Shown here: in pieces, positions 25,127-38,842 of the stretch
Position numbering within the stretch: the first letter of the stretch is position 1
Layout of the letters: each line of letters starts with the position of its first letter
Assembly (NCBI GenBank): GCA_016859345.1
Contig: CM029122.1
Coordinates: 10,120,575-10,184,574 of the forward strand
Length of the DNA stretch: 64,000 nt
Direction: 5' to 3'
DNA from: Istiophorus platypterus
Lineage: Eukaryota > Chordata > Actinopteri > Istiophoriformes > Istiophoridae
Notes under the pieces: generated by a model
Told to the model about the DNA's origin: nothing
Database searches by the model: none
The model's input: the letters and a program-made list of their open reading frames with translations, nothing else
Made by a program: the position numbers and the translations under genes

Positions 25127-27022
25127 GAAAAGATTTATTTTATTCTTGAGCTTGTTGTGATTATTAATAGTAAACTAAATTGCATAAGTGTATAAGTATA
25201 GGAACCACTTGCAAGCACTTGAACTTGTACTGGTCCATCTTTAATATGCATATTACACATTGTGTGTTTAGATTTTTTTTATCTTCTAAATTTTCTCCCT
25301 TATTTTTCATAATTTTAACTCTTATATTCTTATTATTGCAGTTTTAGTGTATCCTCAACATATGCAACTCTGCATTTCACATCACATACTGAAAATATAT
25401 CAAATAAAAATCTTTTAAACTTGAAGAGTGGTGTTTTTTTGATATGATATTAATGTACTTAAAATTTTTAAGGATATATAATTAGTGTGATTACATAAAA
25501 CATTTGAAAAACACAAGCAAACTTGACTGTACTGTTTTTAAAAAATGTTGAGTTTTCATTTAATATGTGTACGTACATCTTTTTATACAGATGCTGTACT
25601 TTCAATTGTACTTTTCATGTATTCAGGATACTTTCTCTTCCACTTTGAGAATAACTACCAATACATATGTAATATACAAGAAATATATTTATGATATGAT
25701 TAAAATATGCTTAAAAAAATCTAGTGCACTGCTAGCATGTCAAAAGTACCACAGTTTAGCACAGATATTATAGCACACCATACACGATAACACACCATAC
25801 ACACATAATAACACACCTGAAAATGTGATATGTGTAAATTCAAGCTTTGCAGTCCCTCTCAGCAGGAGGTGATGTTGAGGTTTAGCTGATGAGAAGAGTT
25901 TATCGGGGAGCGGTGCTACAACCATCAGTCTAACAGGTGCATCTAAACCTCCAGCCCATCCCTCCTGGATGGGCTCACCCCTCTCAACCCATGGGGGGTC
26001 CAGGCATCCTGGTTTATCTCACGGGATCAGGGAACAGCCGCTCTGTCCAATAGAGCGATCCGTTCTGATGCCAAAAAGCTGTCATGGCCACCTCATGTTC
26101 AGTTCACTGTCTATTCTACTGTCACTGTGCCATCTAGACTGATTGGATACCAATCCCCATCTACCCTGTAAAATTACAGGATCTTAGCACCCATAAACTG
26201 ATGTATTCACACACTCACGCTGCACATTCAGCTACTGTAAACCTACCGGGACTCACATGGGGCTGTGACTCATTTTCCACTGGCCTACACAACCTTTTCC
26301 TGACCTTTGGACATGGAGGTGAGGATTACCAACTCTAAGGTGATGACTGGCAGCTCTTTATCCCCCTATTTGAAATGCTAGCTGTTCCACATATACATAC
26401 ATCCACCCCCACCACACACAAACTCGCAGATTAATGGGACTATTCAAATTATACAGTACAAAATAAACCTTTTTCTTTTGAGGAAATACAATTCGTATTT
26501 CTTTCATTTGAACATTGCAGATTCTTCAGTGTTCCCCTACCAGAAAAAGGGCCTCGTGCTGGATTTAAGAGATCACAGGTGAATGTGCATCTCAAATCTA
26601 TTACTGGAGAGATACAGTACATCCAACAGCTTTGCTGAGTACATTACAAAATCATATTTTTAGACTCTGTGCATAATCAGATCTGGTTAGTCATCATCAC
26701 CAGCTGGGCACATGCATAAACAAACAAACACACACAAAAAAAACTGGAATGATATTGGTGTAACTTTACAGTCTGTGCAAGACATCATTCATCACAAGTG
26801 ACTAATGAATGAAATCGAGAGCGGTGGACTCCCGGTGCCGGGATCCTGATGCTCTGGAAATCCCCTAATACCTCGACTGCAACTTAGTGTTGCTGTTTGG
26901 ATGAGAGTGACTCATTGTTGCTATTTGCCATCTGTCAGTTCAGGTAATTTTCTAGGTTCATGCTGCACAAGCAGTTGTTTGCTGGCATCTGTGAGTTTGT
27001 ATGTGTTTGTGTGTGTATGTAT

Positions 27023-27052
<30 letters not shown>
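27023..27052. repeat. TG microsatellite
   Basis: Uninterrupted TG units, preceded by imperfect TGTATG units from about 26996. Intergenic. Confidence 0.9.
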
Positions 27053-27053
<1 letters not shown>

Positions 27054-30000
27054 CATGTTATTATGTGCACTGAGGCTGTGAATCCTCTCACCTAAAGCCC
27101 TACAGCCTGGCTTACAAGCATTTGGTACAATGAATACCCCTGTGTCCATGCTCAGTCGTAAAAATTGTATTACAAGCTTGGAGTCTGCCGCTGGTACAAG
27201 AACGGTATCTAAACAATGTTTGCACCACAGCCTTTTATAATACAGACACATACCAGCACTAATCTGTTTGCTTCATTCGTCTGTGTTCTTCATGGCAGCG
27301 GAGATGACAATAGCATATGGACAAATAACAGATTTAACTTGTCTGAGATGCCCTAAAGAAATTTCTCAAATATGTGTAGTTAGATATCCAAATTTAATAA
27401 AGGAATACCTGCAGTTCATGACAAAGATGATAATGTATTCAAAGAACTGCACCAGCAAGTTTGCAAGTACAAATGTTGCATTATAATATTATTTCAGCTT
27501 TTAATACTTCGGGACACCTTTTAAAAAAAGATTCGATATTTTTTAGAATACTTTTCTCTATGTTTCTGCCAACTACCAGCTTCCATTCATTCCCCCAAAT
27601 GATTGAAAATCATTTTTGCGGACTCATAAAATTTTTCTGAATTTTAAAAAGCCTGAAACCTGAAGACTGTATAGATTTTTTTTTTTTTTTCAGAAGTTGC
27701 ATAGTTTAAATGGTTGATTGACTGGTTTTAAAAAGGATCTGATGTGCGATACTCCCTAACAATATCTAATAACTTTGGGCCAGACTTCCAGACTGTAATC
27801 AATTACACAACTCTATTAGAAAGCGTTTTCAAGAAAGTTTGAGAGCCTGCCAATTGATTTTTATACTGTTGGGAAATATTTGCAAAACCAATGGTCAACC
27901 CAATAGGGAGAAAACTTATTAATGTTTTTTAAATGCCCAAACACGTCTGAGCTTTTTTTTTCTGCAAATCACAGCTAATCATTCTGCAAAGAATGCTGCT
28001 TTGTTTTTGCAGTTAAACAGTGCTCATGGATCAAGTCGCAATTAAAGTGCTTTATGATTACCATATGGAACTTATTTGTTCATTTGTTTGGCAATGTTTA
28101 CAGAGGTAGTTTCATCTTCATGTATTGGGAACATAATGATGCAGCTTTGTCTGTGCTGTGTGGTCATCTGGTCATGTAAAACAGCCTTATTAGAAACTCC
28201 ATTTTGATTTTCTGCATCCGTTTCCAGTGCTCCTCTCTCTTGATGCAGTGGTTTGGCATATGCTGTTATTCTCTCAGTGAAACTTATCAGCAGCATCATT
28301 AATAACAATGTGTCATTAATAAAACATTTGAAGAGATGCAAATATTAGGAGTTTGCAACATTCCTGATTCATCTAGTCAGGCCAAAGAATTCTGCTGAAT
28401 CTAAGATGCCTAGAATAGTTTGAAAAATATTTTAAATCAGGGGGAAACTGGTTAAATAAGTTGTACCTGTTTAGTATTGTTTATATTATTGTTAACATGT
28501 TAGGTCAGTAGGTAGGGCCTTGTCTTTTTAAGTGAATGAATTATAGCCCCCGTCATCACCCAACATTTTCATCCCTAAAATGGTTTCCCGGTTCACATAG
28601 AGAATCTCCCTTGGCTTTTCTCAAGGTGACACAGCTTCTTACTGGATTTTAAAACTACTGCAATTCACCTCTGTGTTTTTGTGTCTGTTGTTGTTATTGT
28701 CTTTCAATGGAGGGGAGGAGAGGGATGGTGTGATGCACGGGGCAAGAGATGGCACATGTCAGGGGGGATGAAGAGGAGGAAGGATAAATGCTTGATAAAG
28801 GTATTAAAGGTGGAAGCGTTGCCTCCGGTTCAGGCCTGAGTAAACAGCTTCCTCACTCTGCTGCTCACCGCATTGGAAAGTAACACCGTTTTCCTCGGAG
28901 CATGCCAGGTGGCACACATCCATCTCACACATCCATGACAACCATAGACAGATCTCCCCGGAACCCTCCTAGGATAAATATAAATATTCAAATAAACTGG
29001 CACAGTGTACACTGTGAATACACTTTGTTGTCAGTTGTTTGTATGTCCCTCCCTGAAACTCCTGCACAAAGCCAGATGTCTGGTTCATTAAGGATGACAA
29101 GAGGGAATAAGGAGAAGCTTGTCACAGAAGTGAAAAATCCTCAGAGTGAACAAAATTCTGGATCATATTTCATAACCACAATGGCGTATATAATATACAG
29201 AATATACACACTGACAACAAGGGTTGATGTCAAAGTTCTGGGAGGGGTCTGGCTTAAGTACGGCATCTCTCTCCATCTGACTTTACAAATCTGCTTGTCT
29301 GCCACCGACCCCAGAGACCACTGCCTCATGCAGGGGTGTGTCATAGACGATGCTGCTTCTATAAACACAAGAACAACGCAGAGATGTGCACACACAACGA
29401 GAAAAGAAAGAGCCACTGATTCAGACAGGTAGGTTTCACACACTCGCAAGAGCATATTTGAAGACTTCTTTTTTTTGGGGGGGGGGACTTTCAGTGAATG
29501 AGGAGGAAAAAAAGAAGAAAATCTGTTTATGACTTTCACGGATTTCAGATGACAGTAATTATTTTTTGATCATATCAAAAAGTATCTTTCATATTTGCTT
29601 GGAAGTCCAACTGAATGTGATGTGCATCTCAGATGAAAAGCAACCCAGAGTCAGTATCCCTGAATGTAGCTTGTTGACCTCGGGGTTTAACCAGTTGTGT
29701 CCCAGGGCTCCAGACCGGCAATGGCAACGAAAGAGACTAGTAAACTAGATCGAGCCCATTCTCAATCCAATCAAACTTTTACCGAACTTAAAATAGGTCA
29801 CAACCACACAAATCATTGAAAAGCTACTCTAAATATAAACATAGCTCATAGCTAAAGAATCTGCAGTGGGGCAAATTTTTATGAAAATCCTGGTTTCTGG
29901 ACATGCTGACATGAAAGTGCAGGAAAATACTCTTTTGATGCAACACACTGATTTTTTTTAACACATAAAGTATTTGTACTGTCAAATATATTGCATGGGC

Positions 30001-30769
30001 AGAAGTTTTATATTTGCATCATGCAGTTTGATGTGTTTATATATCAAATTTTAAGAGTTATAGGAAATAGGAACCAAATCTTGAAATAAACTAATAATTT
30101 TAGAGAGTGAAGTGTAGTTCACATACAGCATGTAAATGGTTGTACTTTGCAATAATATTGACTGAGTTTAAAGCAAAGCTAACAGCTCTTTGAGGCTGTG
30201 CCTAGATCCAAATGCTAGTGTTGTGAAACTCACATTGACAATTCTAACATGTGGATGTCAAGGAGGTATAACCTTTTACCATGTTCACTAACTTAATTCA
30301 TCATTTATAGCTAACATTTTTCAAATTAGCAGCAAGCAATCTGGACTGCCGAGGCTGGTGGGAAAGTCATTAGTTTTGCAGATGTTTTGTGGCATAAGAT
30401 TAAAGGTCAGGGGATCATGAAAATTATTACAATGACACAACCTAATATAAAGATTTACATCTGGACCGAGTTTCATGGCAAGCCATTCTGTTTCAATTTG
30501 ATAAGATATTTCACTCCAAACCACAAATGTCAACCACATGGTGGCACCAGAGAAAAGGACAATAGTGATAAAATAAGGAGAATATAAGAATAAAACAGGC
30601 AACATGTAAACATTATGACAGGAAAGAGCCGGCATAAACATGAAGCATTTGAACAGAATCAAAAGCTGCAGGCTACTAAAACATGGCCACATAAAATCAA
30701 ATTAAATTGCAACTGAAAAAAGAAAAACTATAAGGGAAACAACATAACAAACATAGAGAGGCTGTCTGG

Positions 30770-30860
30770 TCTCCTATATTTAATGGAAGGATGCTCCAGA
30801 GCTGGGATGCTCTTATTGTGAAGGCCAAAGGATGTTTTCCTCCCCTAATACTGATCTGTT
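30770..30860. mobile_element. Probable degenerate interspersed repeat
   Basis: The string ATGCTCCAGAGCTGGGATGCT followed within a few bases by TGTGAAGGCCAAAGGATG resembles the 'glance: bases before a CCAGAG...GAAGGCC' block of a widespread teleost repeat. Strongly decayed. Family not assigned. Confidence 0.25.
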
Positions 30861-31790
30861 TTTTTTTTTTTTGTCATATGAAAGTTTTAAATGAGGGTGG
30901 TATGAAGTTTGTATTGATTTAGGTTGGATCCCCAGTCATGGACCACTGTCCAAGTCTCGATTCTTTTCTGTTGTTCAAAAAGATCTTTAGAGTTTTTCAA
31001 AAAATCACCAGGAGAGGTCAGGATTCAATGCAGTAGAGTTTATTGTCAACAAAAAAACCGGAGAGCAACCCAGGATTGTCTCCATGGAGCTCTCTCCCTA
31101 CACAGTGCATGGTTCCTTCTTTTATGGGCCTAAGATCTGCTGCACACGGTGATACCGTTTCCACGCCTTCTGCATATTTCAAAAATCTACTGAGCCTATA
31201 GGATGATGTTTTTCTACTAATTTTACACCAATATCTTCGAGGCATATTTCACCATATTTGGATATGCTCGCACCCCCAGTATATCCAGGCATGTTGATGA
31301 CATGTTGAGGATATGTTTGTTTACATGCCATGACTACTCCCCACGGACACCATTAAGCTGCATTTTCTTTTAATCATTTTTTTTACTCCGACATACACCA
31401 TTATGTTCTGGCTTTCTCGTACTACATCTTTTAAAAATAATATATTTGCTTACAATTTATCACACATACACATTTTTCTATGTTGTGACATTATATCTCA
31501 CATCTTAATCATTGGTGTTGGCTTCATGCATCAGCTCAAATTTTATACCACAGTATGTTAAACAAATTTAATGAGATTTTCCCAGTAAAGGACATGATAT
31601 CTAGGAAATGTCATGGCCCCCCATGTAATATACTGAGATATTTCAGGACTAAGGGTGTGGACCAATCGAACCGATTTTCACAGCCATTACCAGAGCTAAT
31701 TAAGCTGATGTGGCTAAACACATATACACTGTGACTAAAAGCTGATTTGAGGCCTGTCTGAGGAACCGAAACTGCGTTACAATCAAAAGT

Positions 31791-34083
31791 ATGAATCGCA
31801 GCTGCACGGTGATGGCACTGATGTCACAACAAAGAGTTAATTGGAAACTTTCTTTTCAACACTATTTAGCGCTCATGGAGAGATTGTCCAAAGCCCACCA
31901 ACTGGTCCACCAGAGGAATCCTGGACACCAAAGGGAGGTGAATGACCAAGACCAGGATGGCAAGCAACAGGTGAAGCAGGAAACCACAGATGAAGGTAAA
32001 TTCGGATTGAACAGTCATGTCAGTTCTGTTCCAAAGAGAAAATAACCCTCACTAGTCTCGTTTCTGCATTGGAGAGGAGAGATTCAGATTTTTGTAGGGT
32101 AGCTCTGCAAAGCTGTAACCTACCTCCCCCTGCTCTGCAGCATTCACAGACCAAAGAGTGATGGCCGAAGAGGCTTTGGACAGGAGAAACATCTGGGAGC
32201 CGAGTGTTTACTACGCACTGGGAAAGGAGTCGTTTTGTTTTGCTGGTCATGAGGTCAACATTCGCGAGTCTATAGACACTTACGGTGCCCTGATCTGGCC
32301 TGGGGTATGCCCTGCAACGACGGTGTGTGACTGTACATTCGCTGACTCGGTTGTTGCTGATGTGACCATGAGAATTTGTTCCGCAGGCGGTAGCTTTGTG
32401 CCAGTTCTTGGATAATAACCAGCAACAAGTGAACCTGATGGACAAAGCGGTGCTGGAGATCGGAGCTGGGACCGGCTTACTCTCTGTTGTGGCAAGTCTG
32501 CTCGGTAAGGCTGTGACAGTGAGGCCCACTTTAATGCGCTTTACGCAGAATGTACTGTATGTATGAAACAATGACATTGATCATAAGAATTTCAAAAGTC
32601 TTGACACTGATGCATAACAGCCTTTTGGTCTAATGACATTGCATTAAAAAAAAAAAAAAACAATAATAGCTAATTGCATATCAATTTGATAAATAAAGTA
32701 ATAAGATGTTATTTTGTATTTCTTATTTTGGGCATATTATGATACTCTTTGATTGGGGTGCAAGAGGAAAAGATGTAATGGGAAGGTTCCCTGTGCTGCA
32801 TAAATATTAACTGAATATCACACATATCTGTTCATCTTTTGTGCTAAAGTAACATTTTCTGGTGGTGGAAGCCAAGGAAACATCAGGGAATTGCTGTAAA
32901 CACTGGGATTCATTGTCTGAGGAACACGACAGTCCACCCACACCGAAATTTCTGGCACCGCAAACAGGCCAGAAGCTGTGAAGAAATTTGTAAGATATCT
33001 TGGCGAAGATGGATTGGACTTATACTATCATCCTTTGGCCCCTCTATTATGCATCCAGTGGAAACATGAGTTTCAGTTAAATCCCAATCAAATAAAACAT
33101 CCTTTCAGCCAAAGGGAACCATCGCATTTCTATAGAAATGTTTCCTCATTTCTTTCTCTTTATTCATCTGTCTCTATCAACAGACAGCTGGAGGAAATCC
33201 TTGATTTACAACTTTAATTTCACTAGAACTTCTTCCACATCTACTCTGTCTCTAAATATGCAGCTGGCCCTGCCGAGGACATCGGGGTCCAAGTGAGGCC
33301 ATGCATTATTGAGGATATAGTCAAGGAAGTTATATCATCAAATTCATAACTTGAGTCCACACATCTAGCAAACCTTTTAGTACGCCGCACTTGTTATGCT
33401 TTCCTTTTCTTTGTGTAGCCTAAAAGATTCAAGACTTCTGAAAAGGCACTCGATTACAGAACAGTGCCTAAATCGCCTAAATCTGTTATACAGTTCCCGA
33501 AAGAAATCCGCTTAAACCCTATTAAAAATGTCAGTACTCTCATCGTGTAAGCCACAAGGCTCAAGGTAAGAAAAAACGGGCCAACGGATTCACCAAAAAA
33601 GTTGGTTTAGTCTTTTCAGAGTTTTCTGTCTATGGGTCTTCCCACCTGTACTTTAGCTGCCTTGTTTTTCTGAACTCTTTTTCAGGGGCTTGGGTGACAG
33701 CTACTGACCTGCCAGACATCTTGTCTAATCTGACCTTCAACCTCCTGCGAAACACCAAGGGCCGCTCTCGCTACACCCCTCAGGTGGCCGCCCTCACCTG
33801 GGGTCAGGACCTAGAGCGAGATTTCCCCTACCCGTCCTACCGCTACGACTACGTGCTCGCAGCTGATGTAGTCTATCCCCACAGCTGCCTCGAGGAGCTG
33901 CTGGAAACCATGCGTCACTTTTGCCGACCGGGAAGTCAAACGACGCTGCTGTGGGCCAACAAGATCCGGTTCCAGTCGGACCTGAGGTTCGCAGAGTGCT
34001 TTGAGGGCAGTTTTAACACCACGCTGCTGGCCGAGCTCCCACAGCAAGAGGTGAGGATTTACAAGGCCACAGCGAAGGAGTGA
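31791..34083 (+). CDS. mettl21c: METTL21-family protein-lysine methyltransferase (METTL21C/E type), complete
   Basis: SAM-dependent class I methyltransferase; relatives methylate lysines on non-histone proteins, and METTL21C/E are muscle-associated in vertebrates (family knowledge). Exons 31791-31995, 32141-32304, 32387-32504 and 33686-34083 join in phase to a protein of about 294 residues with a 70-80 residue polar N-terminal extension. Motif I is present as VLEIGAGTGLLSVVASLLG across the exon 3/4 junction, then VTATDLPD, where the acidic residues should contact SAM. Motif post-I and the family signature follow as YDYVLAADVVYPHS, then LLWANKIRF and FNTTLLAELP near the C-terminus. These match METTL21C closely, but METTL21E is a near paralogue and the subtype is not certain. 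The ATG at 32161 is a possible downstream start if the first exon is not used. It is convergent with grk1, about 1.05 kb apart. Confidence 0.88.
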
Positions 34084-34390
34084 CAGACGAGCTTCAGGAG
34101 GGGAAGTTTTCTGAAAAGTTCAAAGTTTTGTGTTGAGATTGAGGACATTTATCATTCAGGAAAACAGGGAATTCACTCCCAATGATTTAATCAATGTAGC
34201 AGAAAATCTGTTTTTGATTTGGGAGATATTACATTCCTTGACAGTGCTTTAATTCTGCTGTCACGCAGAAATCAAAAATGAAGTTCCTGACTCATAATTT
34301 TCATTTCAATAAGCTATTTTATTTGCAAGTACTTTTTCATACATTTATTTCTGATTTTATTCAACTTTTGTTCAACAATTTGTTTGTAAA

Positions 34391-34396
34391 AATAAA
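34391..34396 (+). promoter_or_regulatory. mettl21c: Candidate polyadenylation signal of the METTL21 gene
   Basis: AATAAA about 310 bases after the TGA stop. On the opposite strand AATAAA also occurs at about 34318-34323, so convergent transcripts of this gene and grk1 could overlap if grk1 has a long 3' UTR. Confidence 0.45.
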
Positions 34397-35134
34397 TTGA
34401 TTTACTGTAAACATGTTTACTATATTCAAATGTGTCTCTTGATAACTAATCTAGATAAACCTTTATCAAAGGTTCTCTGCTTTTGGCTATTAGTGCAAAA
34501 AGTCGATTAATAACCATGAAATAAAAATTTGAGAAAATGTCTTCCAATAGCCTGAAACTTTGCATTTGCCTTAGCTTTTGGACATCCATTTAATATAGCT
34601 GTAAATGAGTAAAAACTAAGAAAATAAAAGCACTTTCCATAAATAGTATACACTCTACATGAGCACATATGCAATAGAGGGAAATAAAGATCTTATGTGT
34701 TCAACATGTGACTGTCACTTAGCACCAAAGGTACCACATAACTATATCCCTGCCCAAAAATATGATTTTTGAAAATGCGTTTTAAATCTACTTGCATTAT
34801 AATAATGTTACACATGCACAAATTAAGAGAAAGACAGAGGGACAAGGAAAGTGAAAGTTAAGAGAAAGTTTAAGGGAGGGACAATAGGGACCAGTGATGA
34901 TATGATGTCAAGAAGTTTCACTTTTCAGTATTAAATCAATGGTTAAGTCCATTCCAGGTTGTAAATCCACCTCGGCTCTGTTCTTGCTGTTTCCTGTGCC
35001 CGACAATCAAAAGTTCAGTGTCGCAAACTGTTGAAATTCTGCGATCAGGAAGTTCAAGAGAGACTTTTGTCTGTCCTGAGTACTTGAGTCTGTACACTGT
35101 ATAACTGATGTGTTTTCAAGGAGTCTCAGTGACT

Positions 35135-38100
35135 CTAGGATGTGCAGCAGGTTGACGACTTTGGCTGCTCAAGTATGGACTCCCTGCGGAGGTCGTTGGG
35201 GATGCTGCCTTCAGGACCCCAAATGTTGAGTTCCCCATAAATGCCCATATCGATCATCTCCTCTTGCCAAGGGATGGGGATGTTGCCAGAGGAAAACTCA
35301 TCAAAGAAGGTCTTATCAGGATCCTCCAAGGTCACACCCTTCACAGAAGAGAAGGCTCCGACGTCATCCAGACTTTTAGCGTACACCACTTTAGGGTCAG
35401 GGACAAAAGGAGGCGGTAGAATACCTGAAGAGGTGAAATGTGTGGAATTTAAAAATAACATCGAACCATTGGAGGTAAGAAAACATTGCCAGAGTATGAA
35501 GAAATTTGAATTGAGTGATTTATTTTGAACAGGGCGTTCCAGAAATGGTGGACAACCCTGAGCAAAATAAGAAAGTAGAGGATATAGATGATACCTGCGT
35601 TCAGTTTTCTCCAATTGATGTCACTGAAAAACGGATGTGCTCTGATCGCATCACAGCATCCATTCTTAAAACCCATCCTCTGATCGACCTCTTTGGCCAT
35701 CAGCCCATCACAGAGCGATTTTGCATTCTCACTGAAGCTGTCTGGATAGGCCACCACCCGCGTCAGCACACGCTCTTTCATCTCCTCCCGTTCGACCTAA
35801 AGCGGAGACGAATAACCTCTCATCCTCTCGTTTATCTCACAGAGTCAGACATTTTTTTTTGGTGCACAAGGTATAAATAAATTTCATGGTTCAATAAAAA
35901 GGCAACCAACTTTCTCCCCCCTGTTCCTGAATGGGTTCTTAGCAGCCAAGAACTCAAACAATGTGACCCCCAGAGTGAAGTAGTCAACCGAGGTGTCATA
36001 TTTTTCTCCTTTCAGCATCTCTGGAGACATGTACCCTGCAAGAAACAAAGTGAAACAACAGAGGGGGGTCTGTGTTCTGATCAAGTAATTAACATTGAGA
36101 TTACACTTTGATATATGACACCGATTGTTCGTTGATTGGTAGATACAGATGAGACCCACCTGGTGTCCCAGCATAGCCTTTGGTCAACGTTTTGCCTTCT
36201 TTTAGCTCCACAGCGAGACCCAGGTCAGATATACGCACATTCCCTGTTCAACGACACACAGATGTCTCCATCAGCCATTAATTCCACATGGATGATGACA
36301 AATTTACCTGGGTTTGACTATAAAATCATTACCATCATTGTCTAGAAGCACATTTTCTGGTTTGAGATCTCTGTAGATAATTCTCTTCTGGTGGAGGTGT
36401 TCCAAGCCCTGGATAATCTGAGCAATGTAAAAACAAGCTCTGGGCTCCTCAAAGCCCGGGTTGTTCTCATCCACCAGGTAGATGTGGTACCTTCAGGAAA
36501 GACAGAACAGGTAAGCTCTGGCTCCGTCAGATACGTAAGGGACAAAGGGACAAATCACACTCTTATTAGGGTTAAGTAATATAGTGATATATAAGGAACA
36601 GCGCAGCATAATTCTTGTCATCAAAAATGAATTTCTGTTTATATTTGTTAAAAATGTTTGCATAAAGCCTGCAGTCCTGTGTACCTTCAACAACTGACTC
36701 CCCCATGAATGTCATTAAAGATAGTGTAACTTATTCACAAGGTATTTCCTGCACATATGTACAGGCATTCAAACTGTTCAGCAGTTAAAAGCAACCAAAT
36801 ATGCATATTAATAGATATACTCCATCCCAATTTAATGACGCTGTAGTACTGAACTACCGTTCAGAGATGAATTGTGACAAATTTGCCAGATTATTAAATA
36901 TATTCCCAGTTTGTTCCAAAGTTGACTTTTGTCACACATGAGTCACTATGGGCTACTGCCCAACCCCTCTGCTGGCAACGGAGGTTTAGAAAAGTTGCGT
37001 CAGAAAAATAAATTCTTTCTGAAAAATTACGGCTGCCAATAAAGCAACAGCATAATAGAAAGAGGATGATGAACAAGTGCTATCACTGTTCCATCAATGA
37101 TCTTATATGAGAGTTTTTCAGAACGTGACGTTACTTGAGGTCTCCTCCATTCATGATGGTCATGACCAGACAAAGTTCTTCTTTTGTCTGGAAGGCGTAC
37201 GCCAGTGACACAATGAAGCGACTGTGGACCTTCTCAAGAATCCTCTTCTCCACCATCGCACCCTACAGGGGAAAGTTAGCAAAGACAGTTTTGAAAAGTA
37301 ATGCAGGAGGGAGCCTTTTAACAAAATAAAACAAAAAATAAATAAAAAAAACTGCAAACACTTCTCTTCCAATGGGTTTTCATATCCGACCGATTTGAAA
37401 AGAGTATAAAGTATATTTCAAAGAATGACCTCAGACAAATCAAGGGCAAGATATAATTGTGCCAAGGAGTTCCATTCAGAAGAGCTTTTCATTAAAGCTC
37501 CCAGTAATCACTCTATCCCTGTCTCAGTGTTTAATACTGCAGGCTAAAGCCAAGCGAGATAGAGGCAGGGACAAAGATGATTAGCACCACTGCACTCTGC
37601 TCAGTGCTGGGCACTTTCTCTGAAACGTGAAGCCAGAGCAACACCTGTATTAATCAAATCACTGAAAGATCAGATAAAAGAGCTTTGTGTTGCCCTTAAA
37701 TCTCACGCACGGAAACACAGTATCTTATTGGGTACAAGGGCCAAATTTCATATTGTAACAATCTAAATGATTCAACAGCAAGATGTCTGCTTTTAATATA
37801 TCTATTATATAATATATATATATCACTGATATTGACATAACTTATATTAACTGCAGGGTTATTAATAAAGGCACTGATATGTCAGACACTGTGAAATATT
37901 GCATTTCAAACAATAAAAACGACAAAACCTGCAACATGTGGTTCATTGTGTCCTTTACTGATTCTTCACTGTAAACATGTTTGGACACAGTTGATATAAA
38001 CAGGATTAATGTAAATGCAAGTCCTCATCTAAAACTATGTGTCTAATTCAATTAAAGGCCGATGGGCATAAAGCTACGCTGGCTACTGCAAAACACCAAC

Positions 38101-38842
38101 ATCAGGGTGACTAAAGGAGCAAGAGGGACATTTTTTCTCTCACCTCATAGCCTTTCCTCTTCTTCAGCCTTTTTTTGTTGAGTTTCTTACAGGCATAGAG
38201 TTTCCCCGTGGCTTTCATCTGACAGGCCGACACCTCCCCAAACCCACCTTTCCCCAGCACACGGAAGTCTAGGAACCAGTCCTCATCCATGGGCTGCATC
38301 TCAAGCCACTTCCACTGCAGGAACCTCTTCAGGTACATGCTCTCCATGAAGAAAGTGTAGGGGGCCTCCCGCAGATAGTCCAACGTTGTGGCCAATGCTG
38401 CAGCAAACAAGTCATCCCCCACAGCCTCCTGGTTTTCCTTCACCTTAGCGATGATTTCCTCGGACAGGAACGGGCAGTAGTGTTTGGCAGACGGGTCCAT
38501 GTAACGTTGGACAATCTTTGAGGCCTTCTTTGTCCTGTCGGAATCCTCCGCCAGGTCATAGTCCTCGATGTCTCTCCACAAACGGCAAGCCCCATGATAC
38601 TCTTTATTTGAATCCAAGAATTCCCTAAAGAGGCGCTTGCCAATAGGTTGCTCCACGCAGATTGAGTCAAAGGGGAAATCCAGAGTTTCCCTCAGGCCCT
38701 CACACACAGTGATATGGGGCAGTTTGAGGCGAGAATGGAACTTCTTATCCCGAGCTGCAGCAGGATTAGAGCCATCGATGCTTCCACGGGCATTGATATA
38801 AGCAGAATTTGCTACCACTGTGGTCAGTCCTCCGATATCCAT
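35135..38842 (-). CDS. grk1: Rhodopsin kinase GRK1, complete, 7 exons
   Basis: Photoreceptor Ser/Thr kinase that phosphorylates light-activated opsin. Exons in transcript order: 38842-38144, 37262-37135, 36490-36333 (low end within 1 base), 36243-36160, 36035-35911, 35796-35595, 35424-35135. The sum is 562 codons with stop, against 563 residues in human GRK1. The start MDIGGLTTVVANSAYINARG matches the GRK1 N-terminal helix. An RGS-homology region (about 55-175) precedes the kinase domain, with glycine loop GKGGFGEV, ACKKL lysine, YRDLKPEN catalytic loop, DLG metal site and KGYAGTPGYMSPE activation segment. The hydrophobic and autophosphorylation region VYAKSLDDVGAFSSVKGV is conserved. The C-terminus CCTS is a CaaX box, consistent with farnesylation as in GRK1 and unlike geranylgeranylated GRK7. 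Which fish co-orthologue (a or b) is undecided. Confidence 0.93.

Larger units (their letters stand above)
25130..31790. other. Long spacer between lectin gene and methyltransferase
   Basis: No gene can be supported. It contains a TG microsatellite (27023-27052), poly-T tracts and repeat-like segments near 30770-31180. Isolated exon-like or open stretches (26527-26579, 28072-28341, 28902-29432) have no partner exons that could be joined. Long spacers of this kind may hold enhancers, which cannot be read by eye. Confidence 0.45.

Noticed and set aside
28902..29539. Long overlapping frames of 176 and 132 codons on opposite strands
   Set aside because: No recognisable domain and low-complexity ends; mutually antisense frames in a repeat-rich spacer are more likely chance.
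31015..31400. Possible LTR-like segment (AGTAGAGTTTATTGTCAACA)
   Set aside because: It resembles retroelement ends, but no second LTR, primer-binding site or internal coding sequence could be seen.
32020..32577. 185-codon minus-strand frame over the METTL21 exons
   Set aside because: It is antisense to exons that join in phase and encode the methyltransferase motifs.
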